This document shows positions 17,036-25,904 of a stretch of DNA of 44,382 bases, one piece after another. The notes below the pieces were generated by a model that saw nothing but the letters and a program-made list of their open reading frames with translations, did no database searches and was not told the origin of the DNA. Position 1 is the stretch's first letter. Every line of letters begins with the position of its first letter. The position numbers and the translations under genes are program-made. Source of the stretch: Bacilli bacterium (lineage in GTDB: Bacteria > Bacillota_I > Bacilli_A > RF39 > UBA660); assembly GCA_017441065.1 (NCBI GenBank), contig JAFSAI010000034.1:1-44382 (forward strand). Reading direction: 5' to 3'.

Positions 17036-18751
17036 ATGAAAAAAGCAAAAGAAAAAATTAAAAACTTTTTGTGGGAACACTTTTATAAAAAAGAAGATTT
17101 AGAAATTGAAGTTCCAGATATGTCATTATATGAATATATGATGGAAGTTACAAAAGAATATAAAAATGGGGATGCACTTAATTATTTTGGTAAAAAAATA
17201 ACTTTTAAGTTATTTTGGGAATATATAGATAGATGTGCTAGATCGTTTAAATCTTTAGGTGTAAGAGAAGGTGACGTTGTTACAATATGTATGCCGAATA
17301 CTCCTGAAGCAGCAATAGCATTTTTTGCAGTAAATAAGATTGGTGCGATTGCTAATATGATTCATCCATTATCTGCTGAAGAAGAAATTAAAAATTATTT
17401 AAATTCAACTAATAGTGTATTATTAGTAGCGTTTAATCAAACTTATAGTAAATTAAGAAATATTATTAAAGATACTAAAGTATATAAAGTTGTCATAGCA
17501 TCAGCTTCTGAGTCTATGCCACTTTTATTAAATGGTTTATATAATGCAACTAAAGGTAGAAAAGAAGAAAAACCAAAGAATAATAGTCTTTATATTTTTT
17601 GGAAAGAATTCTTACATTTAGGCGATTATTATGATGGTAATATAGATGTCCATAAAGGAAAAGATGATGATGCAGTAATACTTCATAGTGGTGGTACAAC
17701 TGGTGTACCAAAGAGTATTGTACTTCCTAATAGATGTTTTACTAATATAAGTTTACAAGCTAAAATATGTTTTAACGTATTAAATCCTGGTGATACATTA
17801 TTGTCAATTTTACCATTATTCCACTGTTTTGGTTTAGTAGTAGGATTATATGGTCCTTTATGTTTAGGAGTAACTTGTATTTTAGTACCACAATTTGATG
17901 CTAAGAGATTTGACAAATTACTTACTAAATATAGACCTAATGTACTTACTGGAGTGCCAACATTGTATGAAGCTTTACTTAAAAATGAACACATGAATAG
18001 CATAGATATGTCACAAGTAAAAATGGTAATATCTGGTGGAGATTCATTATCTGTTCAAAGAAATAAAGCTGTTAATGACTTTTTAAAAAGTCATGGTAGT
18101 GATGCAACAATTACTCAAGGATATGGTATGACTGAATCTACTGGGCCATTCTGTTTTGGTTCAATGGGTAGTGATAAACTTGGAAGTGTAGGTTGTCCTC
18201 TTCCTGGTAATGTTGTAAAAATAGTAGATCCTGAGACAGGAAAAGAAGTTAAAGCTGGTAAAACAGGAGAAATATGTTTAAATGGCGAGTCTATGATGAA
18301 AGGATATTTAGGAAATCCTGAAGAAACAGAAAAAGTAATTAGAAAACATGAAGATGGAATAAAATATATTCATACTGGTGATTTGGGTTATTTAGATGAA
18401 GATGGAGTATTATTTTATGTTCAAAGAATGAAAAGAATTATCATTTCATCAGGTTATAATGTATATCCACAATATATTGAAAATGTTTTAAGAGATTCAG
18501 AATATATTAAAGATGCTTGTGTAGTAGGAGTTCCTCATCCATATAAACAAGAAGTTGCTAAAGCATTTATTATCTTAGAAGATGGTGTTGAAGAAACATA
18601 TACAGTTAAGAAAAATATAATGGATTATGCTAAAAAGAATTTATCTCATTATATGTTGCCAAGAGAATATATCTATAAAAAAGAATTTCCAAAAACTAAA
18701 TTACTTAAAACAGATTATAATGCTTTAAGAGAAGAATTATTAAAAAAATAA
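17036..18751 (+). CDS. AMP-binding enzyme, acyl-CoA synthetase/ligase-like
   Basis: A 571-residue adenylate-forming enzyme. The phosphate-binding loop HSGGTTGVPKS lies at about residues 216-226, followed by GYGMTEST (A5), YIHTGDLGYLDEDG (A7) and the C-terminal KRIIISSGYNVYP (A8). The final Lys region reads FPKTKLLKTDYNAL, where the catalytic A10 lysine is expected. It should activate a carboxylic acid, probably a fatty acid, with ATP and pass it to CoA or another thiol. It is larger than minimal acyl ligases because of an insertion near residues 140-210. A monocistronic unit with its own promoter and terminator; no fatty-acid oxidation genes nearby. Confidence 0.85.
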   Translation: MKKAKEKIKNFLWEHFYKKEDLEIEVPDMSLYEYMMEVTKEYKNGDALNYFGKKITFKLFWEYIDRCARSFKSLGVREGDVVTICMPNTPEAAIAFFAVNKIGAIANMIHPLSAEEEIKNYLNSTNSVLLVAFNQTYSKLRNIIKDTKVYKVVIASASESMPLLLNGLYNATKGRKEEKPKNNSLYIFWKEFLHLGDYYDGNIDVHKGKDDDAVILHSGGTTGVPKSIVLPNRCFTNISLQAKICFNVLNPGDTLLSILPLFHCFGLVVGLYGPLCLGVTCILVPQFDAKRFDKLLTKYRPNVLTGVPTLYEALLKNEHMNSIDMSQVKMVISGGDSLSVQRNKAVNDFLKSHGSDATITQGYGMTESTGPFCFGSMGSDKLGSVGCPLPGNVVKIVDPETGKEVKAGKTGEICLNGESMMKGYLGNPEETEKVIRKHEDGIKYIHTGDLGYLDEDGVLFYVQRMKRIIISSGYNVYPQYIENVLRDSEYIKDACVVGVPHPYKQEVAKAFIILEDGVEETYTVKKNIMDYAKKNLSHYMLPREYIYKKEFPKTKLLKTDYNALREELLKK

Positions 18752-18757
18752 CGTTTT

Positions 18758-18781
18758 AACCCAACGAAAGTTGGGTTTTTA
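18758..18781 (+). terminator. Strong intrinsic terminator
   Basis: AACCCAAC / GTTGGGTT stem with a GAAA tetraloop and a T tract. Confidence 0.9.
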
Positions 18782-18873
18782 TATGCAAATTATAATTTTT
18801 TTAAAGAAATTTACAAAAAAAGAAGGAAACCAGGGTATAAGTGACGAATATTAATAGTGAAGGGAGGAAAATT

Positions 18874-19905
18874 ATGAATGAAGTGTGTAAAGCGAAAAAT
18901 GAAATTGTTTCTGAGGAAAACATCTACAAAGATATTAAAAGTTTAATATTAAATAGTAGAAATAATGTATATCGCGCAGTTAATACGGAAATGCTTGATT
19001 TATATTGGAATATTGGTAAAAGATTAATGGAAATTCAAGAAGGAAGCAAAAGAGCTAAATATGGAAAGGGGATAATTGAGAAAATATCTTCACGACTTAC
19101 TCAAGAATATGGTAGGGGCTATTCGATTCCTAATTTGAAAAAAATGAGACAATTTTATTTATTGTTTCCAATTTGCTCAACAGTGTTGAGCGAATTGAGT
19201 TGGTCACATTATTTGATTTTAATAAAAATTAATGAAGAAAACAAAAGAAAATTTTATATGCATGAAGCAGTTAATTCTAATTGGAGTGTAAGAGAACTGC
19301 AAAGACAAGTTGACTCGTTATTGTTTGAAAGGTTGGCAATATCAAAAGATAAAGAAGCAATGTTAGAGTTAGCAAATAAAGGAGCATTAATAAAAAGCGG
19401 TAAAGATTTAGTTAAAGATCCATTTGTATTAGAATTTTTGGATATTAAAGAGAACACTGAGTATTTGGAATCTGATTTAGAAGAAAACTTATTAAAGCAT
19501 TTAAAAGAATTCTTGTTAGAACTTGGTAAAGGATTTATGTTAGTTGGTTCAAAAGTAAGAATAACTTTAGAAGATGATCATTTCTATCCGGATTTAGTTT
19601 TTTATAATAGACTATTGAAATGTTTTGTAATTATAGATTTGAAAGTTCATAAACTAACTCATCAAGATATTGGTCAAATGCAAATGTATGTTAATTATTA
19701 TGATAGAATTATAAAAAAAGAAGATGAAAATCCTACTATAGGAATATTGCTTGGGACGAGTAAAAATGAAACTGTTGTAGAATACACATTACCTAAAGAT
19801 AACGAAAATATATATGCATCAATTTATAAATTAGGATTTCCTACTAAAGAAGAATTGGTTAATTTAGTAGAACAAGAAAAGCAAATTTCATTTTTAAAAG
19901 ATTAG
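18874..19905 (+). CDS. YhcG/DUF1016 family PD-(D/E)XK nuclease-like protein
   Basis: A 343-residue protein with the DUF1016 N-terminal helical domain (YRAVNTEMLDLYWNIGKRLME, in two blocks, then GYSIPNLKKMRQFY) and a C-terminal PD-(D/E)XK domain: FYPDLVFYN followed by FVIIDLKVHK and the later DIGQMQMYVNYYD. The catalytic Asp and D-x-K are visible. E. coli YhcG and relatives are often carried in accessory loci or with restriction systems; here it stands alone. ATG 18874 is chosen because GGGAGG lies at 18862-18867; the earlier GTG at 18841 has no such site. Its natural role is unresolved. Confidence 0.85.
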   Translation: MNEVCKAKNEIVSEENIYKDIKSLILNSRNNVYRAVNTEMLDLYWNIGKRLMEIQEGSKRAKYGKGIIEKISSRLTQEYGRGYSIPNLKKMRQFYLLFPICSTVLSELSWSHYLILIKINEENKRKFYMHEAVNSNWSVRELQRQVDSLLFERLAISKDKEAMLELANKGALIKSGKDLVKDPFVLEFLDIKENTEYLESDLEENLLKHLKEFLLELGKGFMLVGSKVRITLEDDHFYPDLVFYNRLLKCFVIIDLKVHKLTHQDIGQMQMYVNYYDRIIKKEDENPTIGILLGTSKNETVVEYTLPKDNENIYASIYKLGFPTKEELVNLVEQEKQISFLKD

Positions 19906-19932
19906 TTTAGATTATATAGTCTAAACTTTTTA
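19904..19932 (+). terminator. Intrinsic terminator after the YhcG-like gene
   Basis: AGTTTAGA / TCTAAACT stem with an eight-base loop and five T; overlaps the stop codon. Confidence 0.75.
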
Positions 19933-19968
19933 TTTGTGTTATAGTTATTATTAGAAAGTAGGAATATA

Positions 19969-20535
19969 ATGAAAAAATTAATTGTTTTATTATTAAGTTT
20001 ATTTTTAATTAGTGGATGTTCTAACGATGAATATTTAAGCGGGAAAGTAAATGTAGAAATTGAAGTAGAAGAATATGGAGTAATTGGTTTGGAATTAGAT
20101 GCGGATACCGCACCAATAACAGTAACTAATTTCGTTAATTTAGTTAATGAAGAATTTTATGATGGATTAACTTTTCATAGAATTATTGATGGATTTATGA
20201 TTCAAGGTGGAGATCCAGAACATGATGGTACTGGTGGATCAGATGTCAATATAAAAGGTGAGTTCCCTGCCAATGGAGTAAAAAATAGAATTTCTCATAA
20301 AAGAGGAGTAATATCAATGGCAAGAGGAGAAGAATACGATAGTGCATCTAGTCAATTCTTTATTGTACATGAAGATAGTCCTCATTTAGATGGTAAATAT
20401 GCTGCTTTTGGTCATGTTACTTCTGGTATTGAAGTGGTTGATAAAATAGTTGAAAAAGTAAAAGTAGAAGATGATAATGGTACGACTCTTTTAGAAAATC
20501 AGCCAGTTATAAAAAGTATTAGAGTAGTAGAATAA
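19969..20535 (+). CDS. Cyclophilin-type peptidyl-prolyl isomerase lipoprotein
   Basis: A 188-residue lipoprotein. The signal peptide ends in the lipobox LISGC, with Cys17 as the lipidated residue. The rest is a compact cyclophilin domain: FHRIIDGFMIQGGDPE, then SASSQFFIVHED and GKYAAFGHV, which contain the catalytic Arg and the substrate-binding Phe/Gln residues. It would isomerise proline bonds of proteins folding outside the membrane. The start is supported by AGAAAGTAGGA just upstream. The gene is close to plsC, but no functional link is implied. Confidence 0.93.
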   Translation: MKKLIVLLLSLFLISGCSNDEYLSGKVNVEIEVEEYGVIGLELDADTAPITVTNFVNLVNEEFYDGLTFHRIIDGFMIQGGDPEHDGTGGSDVNIKGEFPANGVKNRISHKRGVISMARGEEYDSASSQFFIVHEDSPHLDGKYAAFGHVTSGIEVVDKIVEKVKVEDDNGTTLLENQPVIKSIRVVE

Positions 20536-20573
20536 AAAAACATTTTGTGTTATATTATTTATAGGTGATTATA

Positions 20574-21245
20574 ATGGTAGTAGTATATATTTTATTAATT
20601 TTACTTTGTGTATATTTAATATTTTTGGCATTTAAATCATTTAAAAAGAATGAATTTAATATGTTTGGTTTCAATTTTGTTAAATATACTTTAGGGTGGT
20701 TTTTTAGATTTTGGTATCCTTTTAAATCAGAAAATAAAAAAGTAGTACCAAAGGAAGGACCAGTATTATTGTGTGGTAATCATATTCATTTAATGGATCA
20801 ATGTTTACCAATACTTTGTACTAGTAGACCAGTACATTATATGGCTAAAATGGAATACTTTACAAACTGGAAAACAAAATGGTTCTTTACATTAGCTGGA
20901 TGTATTCCAGTAAATAGACAAATTAAAGATGAAAATGCCAAAAGTGCTGCTTTAGATGTATTAAATAAAGGCTTAGCTTTAGGAATATTTCCAGAAGGAA
21001 CAAGAAATAAAACTAAAGAATTGTTACAACCATTTAAATTTGGGGCAGTATCAATGGCTAAGAAAACTGGAGCAACAATAGTTCCTTATGCAATAACTGG
21101 TACTTATAAATTTAGAACTAAAGATTTAAAAATAACTTTTGGAGAACCTTTTAAAATACCAGAAGATATGGATTTAGAAGAAGCTAACGAAAAATTATAT
21201 AATATTATTTTAGATATTATAAAGAAAGATAAAGGTATTAAATAG
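20574..21245 (+). CDS. plsC: 1-acyl-sn-glycerol-3-phosphate acyltransferase
   Basis: A 223-residue membrane acyltransferase of phosphatidic acid synthesis. It has one N-terminal helix (about 2-20), the H(X)4D catalytic motif as NHIHLMD (His70, Asp75), and the glycerol-phosphate-binding FPEGTR near residue 140, followed by VPYAITGTY. These are the standard PlsC blocks in the standard order. ATG 20574 is favoured over GTG 20565, because AGGTGAT at 20563-20569 would be its ribosome binding site. Confidence 0.93.
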   Translation: MVVVYILLILLCVYLIFLAFKSFKKNEFNMFGFNFVKYTLGWFFRFWYPFKSENKKVVPKEGPVLLCGNHIHLMDQCLPILCTSRPVHYMAKMEYFTNWKTKWFFTLAGCIPVNRQIKDENAKSAALDVLNKGLALGIFPEGTRNKTKELLQPFKFGAVSMAKKTGATIVPYAITGTYKFRTKDLKITFGEPFKIPEDMDLEEANEKLYNIILDIIKKDKGIK

Positions 21246-21267
21246 TGTGTAGTATACACACTTTTTA
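21244..21267 (+). terminator. Intrinsic terminator after plsC
   Basis: AGTGTGTA / TACACACT stem with a GTA loop and five T; it starts at the stop codon. Confidence 0.85.
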
Positions 21268-21299
21268 TATGGAATATTTAAAAAATTGAATATTTAGTA

Positions 21300-21344
21300 T
21301 ATAATTATTAGTAGATTGCATTTGTATATATGCAAGTTTGCAAT
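21300..21344 (+). promoter_or_regulatory. -10 box and leader inverted repeat upstream of murF
   Basis: TATAAT at 21300-21305 without a clear -35. In the leader, ATTGCA (21315-21320) and TGCAAT (21339-21344) could close a hairpin, with an alternative TTGCA/TGCAA pairing inside. Whether it regulates anything is unknown. Confidence 0.3.
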
Positions 21345-21374
21345 TTATTAATAGGTTAGTTAGGAAGTGTAGTT

Positions 21375-22769
21375 ATGCATAAAATATATGTTAAAGATTT
21401 GCTGGATAAATGCAACGGTTCTTTAATAATAGGTAATAAAGAAACTGTATTAGAAAATTTTTCTAAGGATACTAGAACAATTAATTCAGGAGATGTTTAT
21501 GTTGGTATTAAAGGAGAAACTTTTGAAGGTAGCAATCTTTATAAGGAAGCTTTAGAAAAGGGTGCCATTGGATGTATTTTGAATGACTCTATTAAATTAG
21601 ATGAAAACATTTTAAATAATTATAAAGATAGATTTATAGTTATGGTAAAAGATACTATAAAATGTTTACAAGAATTAGCAACCTATAAAAGAAGTTTATA
21701 TGATATTCCAGTAATTGGTATAACAGGAAGCGTAGGTAAAACTAGTACCAAAGATATAATTGCTAGTGTTCTTAGTAAGAAATTTAATGTTTTAAAAACA
21801 GAAGGAAATTATAATAATCATATTGGAGTACCTTTAACTATTCTTAGACTTAAAGAACATAATTGTTTAGTAGTAGAAATGGGGATGAACAATTTAGGAG
21901 AAATAAGTTTACTTTCTAAGATAGCTAACCCTACTGTTTCTGTTATAACAAATGTAGGTACTGCTCATATTGGAATATTGAAGTCTCGAGAGAATATTTT
22001 AAAAGCTAAGTTAGAAATACTTGATGGTATGAATGATGAAGGAATATTAGTTATTAATAATGATAATGATATGCTACATAATTGGAATTTGAACAATGAT
22101 AGAAATGTAGTAACATTTGGAATAGAAAATAATAGTGATTATATGGCGAATAATATTGTTAGTGATGCTTATTCTAGTTCATATAATGTTTTATTAGACA
22201 ATAAAGATTATACTTTTAAAATAAATATTCCTGGTAGTCATTTTGTGTTAAATGGATTGTGTGCTTTAAGTATTGGTAGAATTTTTGATATTAATGTTTC
22301 AGATATTTCAGAAGGAATAGAAAATTTTGTTTTAACTAAAAGAAGAATGCAAGTAGAAACAATTAATGGCATAACTATTGTTAATGATTGTTATAATGCT
22401 AATTTGGATTCAATGACTGGAGCAATTAATTACTTGGGAAGTTTAAAAAACACTAGAAAAATTGCTGTTTTAGGAGATATGTTAGAGTTAGGAACATATT
22501 CAGAAGAACTTCATAGAAAAGTGGGAAATGTATTATTTAATAATAAAATAGATATTGTTATTACTGTAGGAAATGCTTCTAAATATATTAAAGATGAATT
22601 AATTAAATTAGGAAAAGAAAATAATATTTATAGTTATGATTCTAATAAAGAGGCTTTGAATAAATTAAAAGAAATTGTTTGTGAGAATGATACAATACTT
22701 ATAAAATCATCTTTGGGAATGAATTTTATTGAAGTATATAATGGATTAAAAGAAATTATAATTAAATAA
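21375..22769 (+). CDS. murF: UDP-N-acetylmuramoyl-tripeptide--D-alanyl-D-alanine ligase
   Basis: A 464-residue Mur ligase that adds D-Ala-D-Ala to the UDP-MurNAc-tripeptide in cytoplasmic peptidoglycan synthesis. It has the MurF N-terminal domain (DTRTINSGDVYVGIKGE), the ATP-binding GITGSVGKTSTKD near residue 116, EMGMNNLGEI, and the C-terminal domain with NDCYNANLDSM and LGDMLELG. Length and motif order are normal. It lies 13 bases upstream of ddl, whose product supplies its D-Ala-D-Ala substrate, so the operon is functionally coherent. AGGAAGTG upstream marks the start. Confidence 0.95.
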   Translation: MHKIYVKDLLDKCNGSLIIGNKETVLENFSKDTRTINSGDVYVGIKGETFEGSNLYKEALEKGAIGCILNDSIKLDENILNNYKDRFIVMVKDTIKCLQELATYKRSLYDIPVIGITGSVGKTSTKDIIASVLSKKFNVLKTEGNYNNHIGVPLTILRLKEHNCLVVEMGMNNLGEISLLSKIANPTVSVITNVGTAHIGILKSRENILKAKLEILDGMNDEGILVINNDNDMLHNWNLNNDRNVVTFGIENNSDYMANNIVSDAYSSSYNVLLDNKDYTFKINIPGSHFVLNGLCALSIGRIFDINVSDISEGIENFVLTKRRMQVETINGITIVNDCYNANLDSMTGAINYLGSLKNTRKIAVLGDMLELGTYSEELHRKVGNVLFNNKIDIVITVGNASKYIKDELIKLGKENNIYSYDSNKEALNKLKEIVCENDTILIKSSLGMNFIEVYNGLKEIIIK

Positions 22770-22782
22770 GGGAGATGTTTAA

Positions 22783-23829
22783 ATGAAAATTGCTGTTATT
22801 TTTGGTGGAAAATCTACTGAACATAATGTTTCTGTAGTTTCAGGAACTTCTATTATAGCTAATTTAGATAAAGAAAAATATGAAATATATCCTATATATA
22901 TAGATAGAGATGGATTGTTTTATAAATATAATAAAAATATAAATGATATAAAAATATTAAAAGTAGATGAAGAAATTGATAATATAGAACCAATAGAAAA
23001 TATATTTGAATATTTGAAAGATATTGATGTGGTATTTCCTGTTCTTCATGGACTTTATGGAGAAGATGGTACTATTCAAGGAATGCTTGAATTAATCGGG
23101 AAAAAGTATGTAGGTTGTAGAGTATTAGGATCATCTTTATGTATGGATAAAGTATATACTAAAGTTATATTGAGAGCAGCAGGTATTGAGCAAGCTAAAT
23201 CAATGTATTTAAGAAAAGATAATAGTAATTATGTTTATATAGATGATTCATTTAATAGAGTGAATATGAGTAGTCAAGAGTTATTAGAAAAAGTAGATGA
23301 GTACCTACATTTTCCTGTGTTTATTAAGCCTTCAAATTCAGGTTCATCAGTAGGAGTACATAAATCGTTAAGCAAAGATGATTTTATATCATATCTAGAA
23401 GATGCGTTTACATATGATGAAAAAGTATTAGTTGAAGAAACTATAATAGGTAGAGAAGTGGAATGTGCAGTTATTGGTAATGACTTGCCAGTGGCAAGTT
23501 CTGTTGGAGAAATATTATCTGCTGAAGAGTTTTATTCATTTAATTCAAAATATAAAAATAAAGAATCAGTTACAGTTATACCAGCATCACTAGATTCCAA
23601 TATTATAGAAGATATTAGAAAACAAGCAATTAAAGCTTATTTAGCATGTGATTGTAAATGTTTATCTAGAGTAGATTTTTTTGTAGAAAAATCTACTAAT
23701 AGAATCATTTTAAACGAAATAAATACTATGCCTGGATTTACTGAAATAAGTATGTATCCTAAATTAATGGAACATTATGGTTATAATTATTCAGAATTAT
23801 TAGATGAATTAATTAAACTAGCAAAATAA
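22783..23829 (+). CDS. ddl: D-alanine--D-alanine ligase
   Basis: A 348-residue ATP-grasp enzyme making D-Ala-D-Ala for MurF. Visible blocks are IFGGKSTEHNVSVVSG at the N-terminus, FPVLHGLYGEDGTIQG, FIKPSNSGSSVGV (ATP-grasp loop), LVEETIIGREVECAV, and the Mg-binding ILNEINTMPGFTEISMYP. The Tyr of the KYKNKE segment suggests a normal D-Ala ligase rather than a D-Lac ligase (family knowledge, not tested). GGGAGATG precedes the ATG. The stop codon merges into a strong terminator. Confidence 0.95.
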   Translation: MKIAVIFGGKSTEHNVSVVSGTSIIANLDKEKYEIYPIYIDRDGLFYKYNKNINDIKILKVDEEIDNIEPIENIFEYLKDIDVVFPVLHGLYGEDGTIQGMLELIGKKYVGCRVLGSSLCMDKVYTKVILRAAGIEQAKSMYLRKDNSNYVYIDDSFNRVNMSSQELLEKVDEYLHFPVFIKPSNSGSSVGVHKSLSKDDFISYLEDAFTYDEKVLVEETIIGREVECAVIGNDLPVASSVGEILSAEEFYSFNSKYKNKESVTVIPASLDSNIIEDIRKQAIKAYLACDCKCLSRVDFFVEKSTNRIILNEINTMPGFTEISMYPKLMEHYGYNYSELLDELIKLAK

Positions 23830-23858
23830 AAGTTCGTTACTTTTTAACGAACTTTTTC
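23829..23858. terminator. Terminator between convergent ddl and the XRE gene
   Basis: Eleven-base-pair stem AAAGTTCGTTA / TAACGAACTTT, loop CTTTT, T tract. The XRE stop codon is located in its right arm, so it probably serves mainly ddl. Confidence 0.85.
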
Positions 23859-24074
23859 TTTTGCTAATTCTTTTTCATCAGATAAACCTAATATATAATC
23901 TGCAGAAACATTTAAATATTTACATATCTTTGGTAAATATGTCACTGGCATAATATTTACCCCTTTTTCATATCTAGCGTATTGTTGTTGCTTAATTCCA
24001 AGGTAGTCTGCTACTTCTTTTTGTGTTATATTCTTACAATCTCTTACCCATTGAATTTTCTCGTTATAATACAT
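23844..24074 (-). CDS. XRE-family helix-turn-helix regulator
   Basis: A 76-residue Cro/CI-type DNA-binding protein consisting of little more than the HTH_3 domain (ITQKEVADYLGIKQQQYARYE, given here as ITQKEVADYLG and KQQQYARYE) plus a short basic tail. The segment LPKICKYLNVSADYILGLSD completes the domain. It is divergent from the surface-protein gene at 24222, and the shared intergenic region holds palindromic TTGTAA/TTACAA sites over that gene's promoter. It is therefore a candidate repressor of itself and of the surface cassette. GGTGAT precedes the ATG on the minus strand. Confidence 0.88.
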   Translation of the reverse strand: MYYNEKIQWVRDCKNITQKEVADYLGIKQQQYARYEKGVNIMPVTYLPKICKYLNVSADYILGLSDEKELAKEKVR

Positions 24075-24104
24075 CTTTTATCACCGAAATACTAATACCA
24101 TTTT

Positions 24105-24171
24105 TTACAACTGATGTGTTGACAAGTGAACTTATGTATTGTAAAATTTAATTACAATAGAAGTGTTGTAA
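24105..24171 (+). promoter_or_regulatory. Surface-protein promoter overlapped by palindromic operator
   Basis: The promoter is TTGACA (24119-24124), 17 bp, TAAAAT (24142-24147). A palindrome ATTGTAA-N7-TTACAAT at 24138-24158 covers the -10 box. Further half sites are TTACAA at 24105-24110 and TTGTAA at 24166-24171, giving four half sites in alternating orientation. This is the expected layout of an operator array for the divergent XRE regulator; binding is inferred. Confidence 0.55.
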
Positions 24172-24221
24172 TATGCGTAAATTATACAAAATAGTACATA
24201 TTAATAAGGGTGATGTTAGCT

Positions 24222-25598
24222 ATGAAACTATTTAATCAAAATAAAACTATATTAACTATCATAGGAAGTTTACTATTAATATTTGTTATTAGTGGTGGAC
24301 TTTTAATTTGGGATTATAATTCCAATAAAAATAAAGAATTAGATGAAGTAATACTAAATAATAACAAAGGTGATAATAGTATGTTTGCAATAATGCTAGA
24401 ACAAGATGATGGAACATACGATGAATCTGGTAGTAATACATGGCCAACAGATGGAGAAAGAGTATATGATCAAAAATTATCTGGTTGTATAGATGCTAAT
24501 GGTAATAGTATAGATAATGCCCTAAGTTATGATGCGGTTAATAATAAAGTTATTTTAAGAACTCAACAAGCATCAATGTGTTATTTATATTTTAGTTTTC
24601 CTCCAGTAGATTTAACTATCACATTAAGTGGAACAACAGGAACTAATCAAATTGGTAAATACCATAAATCGATTGATTGTGGTTCAACCGGTAGTGGAAC
24701 ATTTAATCACATTTATCAAAGAGTAGAAATAGGTAGCGTTACAGCACCAGTTAAATGTACTTTAAAATATACTGCAACAACTGAATATCAAACATTAAAA
24801 AGCAAAGTTGAAACAGTTAATGCAAGTCAAAATTATAATAGCCATGGATATAGATATTCAGGAAAATTTCCAAACAACTGGGTATGGTTTAATGGCGAAA
24901 AATGGAGAATTATAGGAGTAATACCAACAAAGACAACAAATGGAACAGAAAATCTAGTAAAAATAATAAGAAGTGAATTAATAGGTGGATTTTATTATTC
25001 CCATTCTTCGTCAGCGGAAACCATATGGGGAGGGAGTTCGTTATATAGTTTACTAAATACTCATTATTATGCAACAAACAAAAATGAAATGAATGGGCAA
25101 AATCACGCGGGATGTTTTTCTGGTGGGGAAGCAAAACCTAATTGTGATTATAGCGAGATAGGAATACTAGCAAATAGTTATTATGGAAAGATGGTACGTA
25201 ATGTATACTGGAATATCGCCATAAGTCCGTATACTAGCATTACAGCGAACACAGCATATACAAAGGAGATAACATCACGAACAGTATCAGGATATGTAGG
25301 GTTAATGACAGCAAGCGATTATGGATATGCAGCAGATAGTAGTTTTCATGACACAACGATGAGTTCGTATGACTCCGCGGTAGCAACGAATTGGCTATCT
25401 AATGGAGCAGGGTATTTAATAATCTACGAAAATTCGGGATCTTCTGCTGGAATTATTAAGGTGGATTCTGATGGCGGTTTAAGTGTCGCAAGTGGAACAT
25501 CTTTAGTTCCGGTTCACCCAGTCGTATATTTAGATTCTTCAGTATACATAGTAAGTGGAGATGGAACTGTAGGTAATCCATATCAAATAGGGATGTAA
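24222..25598 (+). CDS. N-terminally anchored mosaic surface protein A
   Basis: A 458-residue exported protein. A signal anchor spans residues about 9-31. Next is a head domain (about 50-130) with QDDGTYDESGSNTWPTDGE and two Cys, shared with the BspA-like protein at 5501. A spacer follows, then a C-terminal domain starting YRYSGKFPNNWVWFNGEKWRIIG (blocks YRYSGKFPNNW and WRIIG) and ending VVYLDSSVYIVSGDGTVGNPYQIG. The C-terminal domain is closely related to that of the next gene, but one internal segment (25400-25515) is unrelated. Function unknown; an adhesin-like role is a guess. ATG 24222 fits AAGGGTGA at 24206-24213 better than the in-frame GTG 24210 or ATG 24213. Confidence 0.75.
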   Translation: MKLFNQNKTILTIIGSLLLIFVISGGLLIWDYNSNKNKELDEVILNNNKGDNSMFAIMLEQDDGTYDESGSNTWPTDGERVYDQKLSGCIDANGNSIDNALSYDAVNNKVILRTQQASMCYLYFSFPPVDLTITLSGTTGTNQIGKYHKSIDCGSTGSGTFNHIYQRVEIGSVTAPVKCTLKYTATTEYQTLKSKVETVNASQNYNSHGYRYSGKFPNNWVWFNGEKWRIIGVIPTKTTNGTENLVKIIRSELIGGFYYSHSSSAETIWGGSSLYSLLNTHYYATNKNEMNGQNHAGCFSGGEAKPNCDYSEIGILANSYYGKMVRNVYWNIAISPYTSITANTAYTKEITSRTVSGYVGLMTASDYGYAADSSFHDTTMSSYDSAVATNWLSNGAGYLIIYENSGSSAGIIKVDSDGGLSVASGTSLVPVHPVVYLDSSVYIVSGDGTVGNPYQIGM

Positions 25599-25617
25599 GA
25601 AGAAAAAATAAAAAAAC

Positions 25618-25650
25618 GTAGCGCTAGCGCAAGTGATGCGTCCGGTATGA
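25618..25650 (+). repeat. GC-rich hairpin element, copy A
   Basis: A 33-bp element starting 20 bases after the surface protein A stop codon. It shares 27-28 of 33 positions with copy B at 27095, including GCGCAAGTGATG and CCGGTATGA. Copy A pairs less well than B: AGCGC / GCGTC around the AAGTGAT loop. It lacks a T tract, so it does not look like a terminator. Confidence 0.6.
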
Positions 25651-25904
25651 GATTTGAAAAAATGAATATGAAGGTGAATAAAATAATGAAATTTACAGCA
25701 AATAAAATGTATAGTCTGGAAGGTATCCACCATTTACAAAAATGAAGAGTATTTTTGAAACACATTTGACATTGATGCATATATGCTAAGTCTTATTTTT
25801 GGCTATAAGATATTAGTAATAGAAGTTGTGGGTTTCCAAGAACAATTTTTAACAAAGTATAAATTAATAAAAATGATTGAGGAATTATAAAAGGAGGAAA
25901 AGAA
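25651..25904. other. Intergenic stretch between the two surface-protein genes
   Basis: No convincing gene. A short reading frame (25783-25890, 35 codons, MLSLIFGYKILVIEVV start) lacks a ribosome binding site and may be a gene remnant. A TTGACA at 25766 has no matching -10 at proper distance. The strong AAAGGAGG at 25891-25898 belongs to surface protein B. Confidence 0.4.

Noticed and set aside
25783-25890. 35-codon frame before surface protein B
   Set aside because: No ribosome binding site or promoter and no recognisable family; kept only as a note on the intergenic region.
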